Shown one piece after another: positions 41,320-50,359 of a stretch of 64,000 nt of DNA. The stretch's first letter is position 1; every line of letters starts with the position of its first letter. The translations under genes and the position numbers were made by a program. Origin of the DNA: Anaerovibrio sp. JC8 (GTDB lineage: Bacteria; Bacillota; Negativicutes; Selenomonadales; Selenomonadaceae); contig NZ_ANBM01000011.1 in assembly GCF_002100115.1 (NCBI RefSeq), forward strand, positions 1 to 64,000. Reading direction: 5' to 3'. Below the pieces are notes generated by a model that was given only the letters and a program-made list of their open reading frames with translations, ran no database searches and was not told the DNA's origin.

Positions 41320-41340
41320 CTCGTAGTTCCCGATTTAATG

Positions 41341-42411
41341 CTATTCTATTTCATTTTTAACTTCTTCAGGCACCTTGGTCCAGCTCTTCTGATAGTGGTC
41401 CAGCTCCCTGGTTACGGCCTTAAAGGCCTGCCAGCCCACGTCATTGTGGTTCTGCAAAAGATGCTTGAACTGCATTCTTGGAATGTGCAGAATCTGGCAT
41501 TCCTCCGACGCCTCCAGCAAAAATGAGGACGGCACACCTAGGACGGCCTGAGGATTAAGCAGCTGCCCCTCCTCCACCTCGTCCAGAGGCTTCATCCACT
41601 CATCATCCCCCTTGCTGTACCGGGCGACCCTGCCTGTAAGCAGTACCAGCAAAGCGGTCTGATTTACGTTTTCATTCAAGATAACGTCATTCTTCTGATA
41701 AGAGGAAACCCAGCAGGAATCCAGAAGTGACCTGATCTGAGTCTTATTCAGGCTAAGGAGCAATGGTGTTTCGCTAAGCAGCCCCACATTGTAATCCAGC
41801 TCGTTGCCTTCCATGGTAACCGTCTCCGCAACGCTGAATTCCTCCATTATGCTGTAGGTTATCATAGGATGGTGGAACAGATTATGAGGGGTCCAATGCT
41901 TATCTATTAAAAGCGGCCAGCTCAGCAGGAAAATATATTCCTCGTTGCTGATGCGGAAAATGTAAATCCTCAGGAGCTTGCCCCGACGCAAGTCAAAAGG
42001 ACGGCGGCGATCCGCCTCTGCAATGCGGTGCATGGTGTCCATAAGATCATTTGGCCCCAATGCCTCAGCCGCCCTGAACACAGGCTGGATGGTATTGGAA
42101 TTCAAAATAATCCGCCACAGCTTGCCATTGCCAAAATAATAATTGGTCCTCAGATAGGAGTCGCTCATAACCTCATCACGCAGATAGCCCAAATAGGATA
42201 CAGGCGCAATTCTCCCGCCAACCCGGAAAATGGCCTGCACAGCGGCTCTGGAGTGCTGCCCCTTTTCGTTCAGGACCTTCAGCTCCTCCTCATCCAAAGT
42301 AACAATATCCTTTATATTATTGCCGTATATCTTCCTGAGCTCGTCCATCATGGTACTGCTTACGTTGCCCACTCGGAACCGCGTCTTGGAAGGAGGTGTA
42401 ATAATATCCAT
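41341..42411 (-). CDS. Condensation-like domain fused to a cyclic-nucleotide-binding-like domain
   Basis: A 356-residue protein of unusual make-up. Residues about 85-215 resemble the middle of an NRPS-type condensation domain (EADRRRPFDLRRGKLLRIYI then FLLSWPLLIDKHW), but the catalytic HHxxxDG is replaced. Residues about 225-345 form a CRP-like cNMP-binding beta barrel (CWVSSYQKNDVILNEN, LLTGRVARYS); no HTH follows. No signal or membrane segment. GAAGGAG precedes the ATG. Possibly a sensor protein tied to the YitT transporter downstream; the condensation resemblance is from pattern memory only. Confidence 0.6.
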   Translation of the reverse strand: MDIITPPSKTRFRVGNVSSTMMDELRKIYGNNIKDIVTLDEEELKVLNEKGQHSRAAVQAIFRVGGRIAPVSYLGYLRDEVMSDSYLRTNYYFGNGKLWRIILNSNTIQPVFRAAEALGPNDLMDTMHRIAEADRRRPFDLRRGKLLRIYIFRISNEEYIFLLSWPLLIDKHWTPHNLFHHPMITYSIMEEFSVAETVTMEGNELDYNVGLLSETPLLLSLNKTQIRSLLDSCWVSSYQKNDVILNENVNQTALLVLLTGRVARYSKGDDEWMKPLDEVEEGQLLNPQAVLGVPSSFLLEASEECQILHIPRMQFKHLLQNHNDVGWQAFKAVTRELDHYQKSWTKVPEEVKNEIE

Positions 42412-42654
42412 AGCAAGAGACTCCTTCTCTAAAATTGAATCCTTTCCTTTACAATTTTATCGGATTCTCCTGCATAACACATTAGTATTTGTAAGTATAT
42501 TAACCATATTATCAAAGCCGCCCTTAAAATACTTGTATTTTTGCCTTTAAGCCATTTTTTTCATATACATTTTCTATATAATTCTAACATAATTCGGCAT
42601 ATTTCGGTATATTTTTCCTTTACCCCTTTTTCCTATTTTAAAAGCATCAGTTAA
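42412..42654. other. AT-rich intergenic region
   Basis: About 240 bp upstream of the 41341-42411 gene with no open frame of note. It presumably carries that gene's promoter; several weak TATAAT-like boxes occur and none is compelling. Confidence 0.4.
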
Positions 42655-42687
42655 ATAAAAAATCCACCGCTAAACAGCAGTGGATTT
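42655..42687 (-). terminator. Terminator after the DUF2905 gene
   Basis: AAATCCAC(T)GC / GC(A)GTGGATTT hairpin followed by a T-run on the minus strand. Confidence 0.8.
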
Positions 42688-42740
42688 CGTGTTTTTAAGT
42701 TACAATACCGGAACAGCAGTAGTCTCTCCAGCCCGCTGCC

Positions 42741-42953
42741 TCACCTAAAAAACAAGTTTGCTATCACACTTAAAAGTATGCTGATGATAATGCAGGTGAC
42801 GACAGGAAAGTGAAAGGAGCTGTTTTCGTCTACAATATTAATATCGCCCGGTAATTTCCCAAAAGGGATAAATTTCCCGCCAAAATGGATTACACAACCC
42901 ACTACAACAAGAATTACCCCCAAATATATCAGCATTTTTCCCATATCGTTCAT
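42741..42953 (-). CDS. DUF2905 small membrane protein
   Basis: A 70-residue protein with two hydrophobic helices joined by the signature FIPFGKLPGDINI, which defines DUF2905. Function unknown; common in Firmicutes, often near DNA-repair or tRNA-modification genes. ATG 42953 follows GAGGTG that overlaps the stop of the upstream gene, so both are translated from one message. Confidence 0.88.
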   Translation of the reverse strand: MNDMGKMLIYLGVILVVVGCVIHFGGKFIPFGKLPGDINIVDENSSFHFPVVTCIIISILLSVIANLFFR

Positions 42954-42954
42954 A

Positions 42955-43281
42955 CTACACCTCATTTTCCGAATATAGCGGAATAACATTTATAACCGGC
43001 TCCTCATATGGATGCACCCGTCTGATGGCCCGTAGCGTGCTCTGCAGCTTGCTTTTCAGTACATTTACTTCCACCTTAAGCTCAGCTTCCTCACTAACCG
43101 CACCTACATTTCCGATATAAGGATTCGCACCACTAAGTGGTCTCCAGGTGCTCCTTACACGGGAATATGACAGGCAGCTGTCATAATTTCCAATATGTCC
43201 GGCATCCGCCTCCTGCAACGCAGCCTGCAGCACCGACAAGTGAGATTCCGGTATAAATATCTCCAGTTTAAGCCAATCCAT
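42955..43281 (-). CDS. Stand-alone PII/CutA-like domain of the YqfO (Nif3) type
   Basis: A 108-residue alpha/beta protein. GHIGNYDSCLSYSR, the loop RPLSGANPYIG and the C-terminal RRVHPYEEPVINVIPL match the domain inserted in some Nif3/YqfO proteins and also found alone. The ferredoxin-like fold trimerises and may bind metals or small ligands. GAGGG precedes ATG 43281. It is the first gene of a two-gene unit with DUF2905. Confidence 0.8.
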   Translation of the reverse strand: MDWLKLEIFIPESHLSVLQAALQEADAGHIGNYDSCLSYSRVRSTWRPLSGANPYIGNVGAVSEEAELKVEVNVLKSKLQSTLRAIRRVHPYEEPVINVIPLYSENEV

Positions 43282-43363
43282 CAATATCCCTCACCGTATC
43301 AAATGTATCAACACTTCCGCAAATTTCTATAAAAATAGTAATGCTTCGCATATTTTAAATAAT

Positions 43364-43398
43364 GAATTCCACCGCAAAATTGCAGTGGAATTATTTTT
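43364..43398 (-). terminator. Terminator after the DUF4160 gene
   Basis: AATTCCAC(T)GC / GC(G)GTGGAATT hairpin with T-run on the minus strand. Confidence 0.8.
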
Positions 43399-43419
43399 TG
43401 GTACACGGTTATCTTACCC

Positions 43420-43698
43420 CTAGCAATAGAAGGATACTTCACCAAATCTTTCTTGCCAACACTTAACAATGTAGTCTACACGTAATTCTATCATACGCAT
43501 GATGTTTCGTAAGGTACCATCCGTAATATGAGATTTATTGTGGCACTTTAGGCATTTACCCGACATGGTAATCCATATTTTTGTGGCATTAGCCGACGGC
43601 CTGCCTTCAGATACGTGCACATGAACCGGTTCCAGTGGTTTACTTTCATCCGACCAAAAATACACCCAATAACAACCAATCTTAAACAGCTGTGGCAT
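43420..43698 (-). CDS. DUF4160 domain protein
   Basis: A 92-residue protein. FKIGCYWVYFWSDESKPLEP followed by VHVHVSEGRPSANATKIW fits DUF4160, a small domain usually found as one half of toxin-antitoxin-like gene pairs. It overlaps the preceding gene by 17 bp with AAGGTGG inside it. A toxin or regulator role is possible but not shown. Confidence 0.78.
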   Translation of the reverse strand: MPQLFKIGCYWVYFWSDESKPLEPVHVHVSEGRPSANATKIWITMSGKCLKCHNKSHITDGTLRNIMRMIELRVDYIVKCWQERFGEVSFYC

Positions 43699-43954
43699 TA
43701 TTAAATCCACCTTCCTGAGAAAACTCAAGTATAAGATTTGCAGCCTTGCGTATAAAGTCAACGTGCTTCGCAACCTCTTCTTCAGAATAGCCCTTTACAT
43801 CCTCAACCCTATAAGCAGGAAGATAACATACCATACTATGAAAACAATCTTTTTCATCAGGAGTCTCAACATATACCTTTACTTCACCATTGGCAAGCAT
43901 TTCGGAATGGGTAATCTCAGTATCATCTTCCAATGTCATAAATGGATAAATCAT
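43682..43954 (-). CDS. Partner of DUF4160 (putative antitoxin-like protein)
   Basis: A 90-residue acidic protein beginning MIYPFMTLEDDTEITHSEM, with a beta-rich N-terminus (VKVYVETP) and a helical C-terminus ending in FSQEGGFNNATAV. Its fixed place upstream of and overlapping a DUF4160 gene is the DUF2442/DUF4160-type arrangement. The acidic composition suits an antitoxin. ATG 43954 chosen over a GTG because AGGTG lies at better spacing. Confidence 0.65.
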   Translation of the reverse strand: MIYPFMTLEDDTEITHSEMLANGEVKVYVETPDEKDCFHSMVCYLPAYRVEDVKGYSEEEVAKHVDFIRKAANLILEFSQEGGFNNATAV

Positions 43955-43990
43955 ATTCTCACCTGCTTTCACGCAATATTTTCAATGTAA

Positions 43991-44305
43991 TTATATCATA
44001 ATCAGCAATACATTAATATTGCTATAATTGGTAATCCCCCTAGAAGATGCTGCTTCCTGCCCAACATCTTCTAAGGGGATTACTGCTCCGCGTTTCGCAC
44101 TGAAGTAATTATACAATCCCTTTGTAAAGCATAACTACTTGTATGTGCTTTATTTGACTATATAATCGTTGTTTTACCCGCCAAGCATAAGACCTATAAC
44201 ATTTTTTTAATACTTTTTTAATACACAGGTTCCATATATATTGCATAACCCTTAAAATAATGGTACATTTGTATAAGCGCAAAACAAGGCAAGGAGTGAA
44301 AGTAT
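43991..44305. other. Intergenic region between divergent genes
   Basis: About 310 bp. It contains the long hairpin at 44031-44083 and presumably the promoters of the minus-strand DUF4160 pair and the plus-strand zinc-ribbon gene. No gene seen. Confidence 0.4.
44031..44083. repeat. Long inverted repeat with 19-bp arms
   Basis: GTAATCCCCCTAGAAGATG (44031-44049) and CATCTTCTAAGGGGATTAC (44065-44083) are complementary except for one base. No T-tract follows on either side, so it is not an ordinary terminator. It may be a palindromic mobile repeat or a regulatory site. Confidence 0.7.
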
Positions 44306-45061
44306 ATGCGTTGTAACAAATGTGGAGCTGAAATGCCGGAGGGAAGCCGTTTTTGTGTTTCCTGTGGCACTTATATAGGAAATGACCCTATTCCGCCCCA
44401 GAAGGATAATGGCAAGAAGATTCTCATGATTTCCATAGCTTTGGTGGTTGTCCTGGTACTGGGCATCTTTGGCTACAGTGCCTACACCGAAATGGAGGCC
44501 CAGCGCCAGCTGGAAGAGCATCATTGGGAGGTTCATAGTCAGGCCCTGGATGATATAACTGACAAAAAGTGGAGTAAAGCCTACGATGAGCTGGATGCAC
44601 TGGAAAACCGCTGTCATGAGTGCGATATCCTCATGCTGTACGCCAAGGCCATGGATTTATATCAGGATGGCCATGCCAGTGATGAATCCCTGGAAACAGC
44701 CCATGATTACTTTGACCAGATTGACCCTGAATACTTGGGTGCCATGGAAAAAGAAATCCGTCAGGACCGGGAGGTTGTAGACAAGTCCTATAAGGCTATG
44801 CTGGCCCGCAAGGCTGAAGCCAAGCGCCGGGCTGCTGAAGCCGCTGCTGCCAGAAAGGCTGCTGAAGAAGCTGAACGGGCCAATAACATTTACATTGGTG
44901 ACCCGGAAGAGAAAATCCAAAAGGTATTTGGCACCCCATATCGTGTGGGACGGGCAGTCTCCAACGGAATCGAGGTCAAGCAATATGTTTACGAATATCC
45001 AGGATATCGCCACGTCATTATTTACACCACCAATGGCAAAGTAACCGGCTTCCAGGAGTAA
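44306..45061 (+). CDS. Zinc-ribbon membrane-anchored protein
   Basis: A 251-residue protein: an N-terminal zinc ribbon (CNKCG and CVSCG, residues 3-21), a single transmembrane helix (about 40-60), an extracytoplasmic helical segment with a strongly charged Ala/Lys/Glu stretch (about 165-190), and a C-terminal small domain (GDPEEKIQKVFGTPYRV to the end) resembling the SmpA/OmlA-like fold. Function unknown. AAGGAG lies upstream of the ATG. Monocistronic, closed by a terminator. Confidence 0.75.
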   Translation: MRCNKCGAEMPEGSRFCVSCGTYIGNDPIPPQKDNGKKILMISIALVVVLVLGIFGYSAYTEMEAQRQLEEHHWEVHSQALDDITDKKWSKAYDELDALENRCHECDILMLYAKAMDLYQDGHASDESLETAHDYFDQIDPEYLGAMEKEIRQDREVVDKSYKAMLARKAEAKRRAAEAAAARKAAEEAERANNIYIGDPEEKIQKVFGTPYRVGRAVSNGIEVKQYVYEYPGYRHVIIYTTNGKVTGFQE

Positions 45062-45083
45062 AAAGAAAAAGTAACACAAAAAC

Positions 45084-45120
45084 AAGGCAGGACCCGCCAA
45101 TAAGGCGGTCCTGCCTTTTA
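45084..45120. terminator. Bidirectional terminator
   Basis: AGGCAGGACCGCC arms (one bulge) around a short loop, followed by TTTTA on the plus strand and by T-rich sequence on the minus strand, between convergent genes. Confidence 0.88.
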
Positions 45121-45131
45121 TAATATCTGGA

Positions 45132-45950
45132 TTATCCCTGTTTTGGGAACATACCAAAAGCGAACATGGTCATGGCCACGGAGCCCATGGAAAATACCCT
45201 GTTTACTGCCACGCCATCATCACCGTCTGCGGCGCCGATGGTATAAAGCAGCGGCCAATAATGGTCCACAGTTGGCACGGCAAATTCGGAATTTGGTCCG
45301 ATTTCCCAATTAAGGGCCCTGTCCTCATGGTGATATTCCACAGCCCTGCAAATATAATTGTTAAAGGAGATGGCCTCCTGGGTGCCCTCTCTGTTCCTGC
45401 GGGCCATCTTGTCAGAAGTATAGCCCACCTTCTCCGGATCGTATGCCACGTTGCCGCTGCCCAAAATGAGGTAGCCCTCACTTCTGAGCTGTGCCAAGGA
45501 CTTACCTAAATCATAGCATTCCTGGGCAATTAAGCTCTTGTTGACAGACAGCTGCACCACGGGAATATCCGCCGCCGGAAACATATGCACCAAAACAGAC
45601 CAGGTTCCATGGTCGATACCCCAATCATCATTTATCGAAACCTTGTCCCCCAAAAGCTCCTGCACCCGGCTGGTCAGATCAGCACACCCGTTAACAGGAT
45701 AGGACACCTGATAATATTCCTCCGGAAAGTCCTGAAAATCGTATTCCTGCTTTGGCTGGGCTGCACTCTGGACATAGGTCCCCTCAGTGAACCAATGTGC
45801 AGAAATAGAAAGTATTGCCTTTGGCTTGCCAAAAATATTGATTACAGATTCGCCCACTGCCCGCATCCCTGCGGTAATGTCATTCATTTCCAGCGCCGTC
45901 ATGGGGCTTCCATGTCCTGCAAAAATGACCGGCATCCTTATATCATCCAT
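45132..45950 (-). CDS. ygiD: 4,5-DOPA-extradiol-dioxygenase-like protein (YgiD family)
   Basis: A 272-residue class III extradiol dioxygenase-fold protein. FAGHGSPMTAL, ISAHWF, DHGTWSVL and the C-terminal TVDHYWPLLY supply the metal-binding His and acid-base residues of the YgiD/LigB family. Native substrates in anaerobes are unclear, since oxygen would be needed for ring cleavage. AGGAGA precedes the ATG. Confidence 0.88.
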   Translation of the reverse strand: MDDIRMPVIFAGHGSPMTALEMNDITAGMRAVGESVINIFGKPKAILSISAHWFTEGTYVQSAAQPKQEYDFQDFPEEYYQVSYPVNGCADLTSRVQELLGDKVSINDDWGIDHGTWSVLVHMFPAADIPVVQLSVNKSLIAQECYDLGKSLAQLRSEGYLILGSGNVAYDPEKVGYTSDKMARRNREGTQEAISFNNYICRAVEYHHEDRALNWEIGPNSEFAVPTVDHYWPLLYTIGAADGDDGVAVNRVFSMGSVAMTMFAFGMFPKQG

Positions 45951-46038
45951 AAAAAGTCTCCTTGAAAATCATATATTCAGCTTACCTTTTATTATATCAC
46001 TAAAATATCACAAAATTTGCTAATTTCTTATATAAAAA

Positions 46039-48846
46039 TCAAAGGACATCTTTTATTGCCTTCATCAGCTTATTGATATCCACCGGCTTGCTGATGTGGC
46101 ACTGCATACCGGCTTCCATGCAGTTGCGGATATCCGCCTCATAGGCATCTGCAGACATGGCAATTATCGGCACAATGCCTGCGTCAGGACGATGAAGCAT
46201 ACGGATTGTCCTGGTGGCTGTAAGGCCATCCATAACCGGCATCCGCAAATCCATAAGAATCAGTTTGTAATGAGATCTTTCACTGGCACTGTAGAAATCC
46301 ACGGCCTGCTGGCCATCGTGGGCCCAGTCAATAATATTTGCACCATAGTCAGCCAGCATCAGCTGGGCCAGCTCAGCATTAATTTCATTATCCTCTACCA
46401 GCAGGATAGGCACATCCTTCAGCAGCTCCTTGGAAATTTCCTCCCCGGAATCTGCTCCGTACTTGCCTTCCAAAGCCAATGCCTTGGCATCCTCCCGTAC
46501 AGTCTTTATCGGAACAGTGAAGATAAAGGTAGTACCTTCATCCACTTTACTTTCTACCTCTATGGAACCGCCCATCATGGTAATGAACTTGTGCACCAGT
46601 GAAAGCCCCAGACCGGTGCCCCGGGTATTTACAGTTTCTTCACGATTTTCCTGGCTGAATACATCAAACATGCGACGCTGGAATTCCTCGCTCATGCCGA
46701 TACCATCATCCTGAACAATTTCCACAAGGGTAGACTTATCCCCATCAGCATTCACATGAACATCCCATACCACATGGCCCCCGGCCTGAGTGTATTTCAC
46801 GGCGTTGCTGAGGAGATTCATGGCCAGCTGCTGCAGACGAAGCCGGTCAGCATAAACCACCACATCATCATCCACATGAATCTCAGCCTTAAAGTCAATA
46901 TGATGATTGTTGGCATTCATGGTGATGGCATCCTTGATAATGTTAAACAGCTCACGAGGCACTATTCTGTCCTCACGAAGCTCCATCTTGCCGCTGGACA
47001 GCTTGGACAGATCAAGGACATCGTTTACCAGGGCCAGCATCAGCTTGCTGGAGCTGTCAATACGTTCAAGGTACTGCTGGATTTCATCCAGATTTTGGGT
47101 GCCACGGGCCAGTCTGGTGTATCCCAAAATGCCATTCAGCGGTGTACGCATATCATGGCTCATGGTGGACAGGAAGCTGCTCTCCGCCTGACGGGCCTGT
47201 TCTGATGCATCCAGGGCCGCCTGCTTGACACTGAGCTCAGCCTGTACCCTTTGTTTATGGGTTGTATACATGGAATAGCTTACGATGATGGTAATAAACA
47301 GAATCACCGTAAAGAAGATTACTACCAGCCTGGTTGGTATGGAACGCAGATAATCCATGGTGGTCTGGCCGGTGTAAATATTGTGGCTGATGATACTGGT
47401 AACATCGATATTGCTTCCACTTACAGTTTTACTGAGTATAGAATTCAGGAGATAATTTTCCGGCAGCAGCTGACCGCTGCACTCTGTATAGAGGTTGTCC
47501 ACCCCTTCCACCAAAAAGCTGCCGGAGCCCCGCTTGATGGTCAGCCAGTTAAGCTGGGCCATATTGCAGAATACCGCATCCACCTGATGGGCCATCATGG
47601 CATCATAGCATTCCTCCAAAGTGCTGTAGCCATGGAAGTCTACCTCCGGGAAGGATTCCTTCAGCATCTTCTCTACATTGGCCGGCACTTTGCCGATATA
47701 TGCCGCCGAGTGAACAGTCTCAGCATCAGAGCGTCTTAAATAAACCATGTTAAGGGTAAAATATGTCTTGGTCAGGGCCAGCCCCTTGGACTCGCTGGCA
47801 ATAATATCCTGGGTAGTGACGCCATACAAATCTATATCCTTTGAGTGGATGGCAATTAATATATCCGCCCGATTTTTAAAAGGAACGAACTCCACCTGCC
47901 AGTTCAGCTCCTGACCGATTTTGCGATATAAATCCGGTGTTATTCCACGGAAATTGCCATCATTGTCAATATACGAAAATGGTGGCTGATTTTCCAACAG
48001 ACCTACCCTGAGAACGGGATGATCCGCAATATACTGTTTTTCCTCAACAGACAGAGGCAGGCCTTCCCGAACCTGGAAGTGACGATACTTGTCAAACAGC
48101 TTCTCAGGATACAGGGCGTCTTCATAAAGAATACGGTTCATGGCCGCATCCACTTTATTTTTCAACGCAACCTCATTCCTGTTAAAAATAGGATAATAGG
48201 TGTTGGTGGCAATATTAAAGGACGCACGATAGCTGTTGGCATACTTGGTGCCTGTAGCCACAATGGCATCCACCGCACCGCTGTCCATGGCATCATACAT
48301 GTCCTGGTCACTGTCAAATATTACAAACTCCGGATGAATGTTGCTCTTTTCCGCCCACTCCTTGGCACGGTCATACATAATGGATAATTTAACTACACCA
48401 ATACGCTTCCCGTCAAATTCAGCCGGGTTGCCATAACTGAACCGCGCATCGTCCTTGCGCACCCGGATACTGGCCTGGCCGGTGAAAAAGCCATTGTTGG
48501 CAAACAAAAACTGCTGCAGGCGCTCCGGATTAGGGGAAATTCCCAATGCCATCTGAATTTCTCCATCCCTCAGGGCCTGAAACATTTCAACATTATTTTT
48601 ATATGGGTGATAAATAACCTTCAGATTGGCATATTGGGCAATCTTGTACATAAATTCTGCATCAAAGCCGTAATACACCCCTGTATCTGTAGGCATGGCA
48701 ATGCCGGGCTGCACCACAATACCCACATCCACCGGCTGCCGTTTGATCGGAGCTTCATCAGCATGAATCCCCCGGGCCGGAAGCATTACCAGGCAAATGA
48801 CTATCACCATTATAAGACGCATCAGCGTAGACCGATTTTTTATCAT
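46039..48846 (-). CDS. BvgS/EvgS-type hybrid sensor histidine kinase
   Basis: A 935-residue protein. Signal sequence (about 5-25), two tandem periplasmic solute-binding domains of the SBP_bac_3 type (about 38-265 and 275-500), one transmembrane helix near 520, a HisKA domain (phosphoacceptor in FLSTMSHDMRTPLNGILGY), an HATPase (DDGIGMSEEF, GTGLGLSLV) and a C-terminal receiver (LVEDNEINAE, MDLRMPVMDG). It probably senses an amino acid or organic acid. No separate response regulator is adjacent, so the output partner is encoded elsewhere. ATG 48846 is at proper distance from GGGAGG. Confidence 0.92.
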   Translation of the reverse strand: MIKNRSTLMRLIMVIVICLVMLPARGIHADEAPIKRQPVDVGIVVQPGIAMPTDTGVYYGFDAEFMYKIAQYANLKVIYHPYKNNVEMFQALRDGEIQMALGISPNPERLQQFLFANNGFFTGQASIRVRKDDARFSYGNPAEFDGKRIGVVKLSIMYDRAKEWAEKSNIHPEFVIFDSDQDMYDAMDSGAVDAIVATGTKYANSYRASFNIATNTYYPIFNRNEVALKNKVDAAMNRILYEDALYPEKLFDKYRHFQVREGLPLSVEEKQYIADHPVLRVGLLENQPPFSYIDNDGNFRGITPDLYRKIGQELNWQVEFVPFKNRADILIAIHSKDIDLYGVTTQDIIASESKGLALTKTYFTLNMVYLRRSDAETVHSAAYIGKVPANVEKMLKESFPEVDFHGYSTLEECYDAMMAHQVDAVFCNMAQLNWLTIKRGSGSFLVEGVDNLYTECSGQLLPENYLLNSILSKTVSGSNIDVTSIISHNIYTGQTTMDYLRSIPTRLVVIFFTVILFITIIVSYSMYTTHKQRVQAELSVKQAALDASEQARQAESSFLSTMSHDMRTPLNGILGYTRLARGTQNLDEIQQYLERIDSSSKLMLALVNDVLDLSKLSSGKMELREDRIVPRELFNIIKDAITMNANNHHIDFKAEIHVDDDVVVYADRLRLQQLAMNLLSNAVKYTQAGGHVVWDVHVNADGDKSTLVEIVQDDGIGMSEEFQRRMFDVFSQENREETVNTRGTGLGLSLVHKFITMMGGSIEVESKVDEGTTFIFTVPIKTVREDAKALALEGKYGADSGEEISKELLKDVPILLVEDNEINAELAQLMLADYGANIIDWAHDGQQAVDFYSASERSHYKLILMDLRMPVMDGLTATRTIRMLHRPDAGIVPIIAMSADAYEADIRNCMEAGMQCHISKPVDINKLMKAIKDVL

Positions 48847-48960
48847 AATATGCATCCTCCCTTATGGACGTTGCATAAAAAAATCTAAAATAATATATAG
48901 GTACTAATTCGACATTTGCCCAGTTAATCCTTTTTTATATCCCATTATTAATACATATAA

Positions 48961-50169
48961 TTAATCTGCCTGTACAGCCGTGGTGTACTCCCTGGTGCCC
49001 TTTAATTTCAGCACTGCGGCAATAAAGAAGTTCAGGACAAAACAGCCCGCAAAAAACATGAGGGTATCCGTATAGCTGTGGGTGTGCTCCCAGAACCATG
49101 AAACGATAGTAGGCCCCACTACTCCGGCCAATCCCCAGGCAGTCAGCACCCGACCGTGGATTGCACTCAGCTCTCTCGTGCCAAAAATATCGGACAAATA
49201 GGCCGGCATGCAGGAAAACCCACCGCCATAGCAGCTGATTATCAAAAATACCAATATCTGGAACATGAATTCATCACGGGTACCGGCCAGCATCCAAAAG
49301 GCAGCAACTTCAATGAAAAAGAACAGCATATAGGTAAGGCCCCGTCCCAAATAGTCAGATATTGTGGACCAAATAATACGTCCGCCACCGTTTAAGAGGC
49401 CAATAATGCCCACCATGGCCGCCGCCCCGGACGCATCCATGCCCACAACCTGCTGGGCCATAGGAGATGCTACAGCCAAAAGGCCAATACCGCAGGTGAT
49501 GTTCACAAAGAACACCCACCACAGGGCACCGAACTGCCAGGTCTTCAAGGCCTCAGCAGCTGTTGCCCCCTGATGCAGCATAACCGCTTCCCGGCTTCCT
49601 TCCTCAGCCACCGGTGGCTTAAGATATAAGGCGGAAGCACCCATGATTACCATATAAACTACACCGAGAATCAGGAAGGTTTCCACCAGACCGTACTCCA
49701 CCGTCAGCCGCTGCATGGTAGGACCGGCGATAAGTGCCGCAAAGCCGAAGCCCATAATGGCCAGGCCGGTGGCAAAGCCGCGATGATTCGGGAAATATTT
49801 AACCAGCGTTGACACCGGAGTAATATATCCCACCCCAAGGCCGATACCGCCAATCACTCCATAGAAAAGGTACAAAAGCGGCAGACTGTGGAGATAAAGG
49901 GCCAGGGCCGAGCCCAGCATTCCCGTGCCAAAAAACAGCATGGACATCAAGCCGCTCTTTCTGGGACCGTGCTTTTCCACAAACCGGCCCAAAAAGCCTG
50001 CCGAGGTGCCAAGGAAAAGAATCGCAATGGAGAAAATCCAGGTAGTTGCTGACAGACTGAAGCCCATAGCCTCCATAATAGGCCGGGTGAGAACGCTCCA
50101 GGCATACACGCTGCCGATGGAAATATGGATTCCCACAGCAGCCAGGGCGATTAACCAACGATTACGCAT
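48961..50169 (-). CDS. OFA-family MFS transporter under ZTP riboswitch control
   Basis: A 402-residue permease with twelve hydrophobic helices. The start (RNRWLIALAAVGIHISIGSV then YAWSVLTRP) and GGIGLGVGYITPVSTLVKYF in helix 4-5 are signatures of the oxalate/formate antiporter family, whose members move small carboxylates such as oxalate, formate, lactate or pyruvate. ATG 50169 follows AAAGGATGG; the longer frame runs into the terminator. The upstream ZTP riboswitch (50236-50336) should raise expression when ZTP signals 10-formyl-folate shortage, which favours formate (a folate one-carbon source) as substrate; this is inference. Confidence 0.88.
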   Translation of the reverse strand: MRNRWLIALAAVGIHISIGSVYAWSVLTRPIMEAMGFSLSATTWIFSIAILFLGTSAGFLGRFVEKHGPRKSGLMSMLFFGTGMLGSALALYLHSLPLLYLFYGVIGGIGLGVGYITPVSTLVKYFPNHRGFATGLAIMGFGFAALIAGPTMQRLTVEYGLVETFLILGVVYMVIMGASALYLKPPVAEEGSREAVMLHQGATAAEALKTWQFGALWWVFFVNITCGIGLLAVASPMAQQVVGMDASGAAAMVGIIGLLNGGGRIIWSTISDYLGRGLTYMLFFFIEVAAFWMLAGTRDEFMFQILVFLIISCYGGGFSCMPAYLSDIFGTRELSAIHGRVLTAWGLAGVVGPTIVSWFWEHTHSYTDTLMFFAGCFVLNFFIAAVLKLKGTREYTTAVQAD

Positions 50170-50235
50170 CTTTAAACCATCCTTTCTGTAAAACAAACCA
50201 GAAAAGAGATTCCCCCCGGCGGCCCTTTCCAAATA

Positions 50236-50336
50236 AAAAAACCGTCCGGACAAAATCTCTCTGCCCAGACGGTCGGCTCTTCTTAACCCTGCAGTACACG
50301 TGGTCAATTCCACATTATTCCGTCAGCCCTGCACGG
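50236..50336 (-). promoter_or_regulatory. ZTP (pfl) riboswitch with overlapping terminator
   Basis: On the minus strand the leader reads TGCAG (P1), GGCTGACGGA, a GTGG/CCAC hairpin, CTGCA (P1 3' arm) and then the invariant block GCCGACCGTCTGGGCA. The CCGTCTGG of that block also pairs with CCGGACGG just downstream, followed by seven T, giving a terminator that competes with the aptamer. Consensus and mechanism match the ZTP riboswitch class; ligand binding would free the transcript (an ON switch). The class is recalled from known examples rather than a covariance search. Confidence 0.82.
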
Positions 50337-50359
50337 CCTATTTACTTTTCAACACGCTC

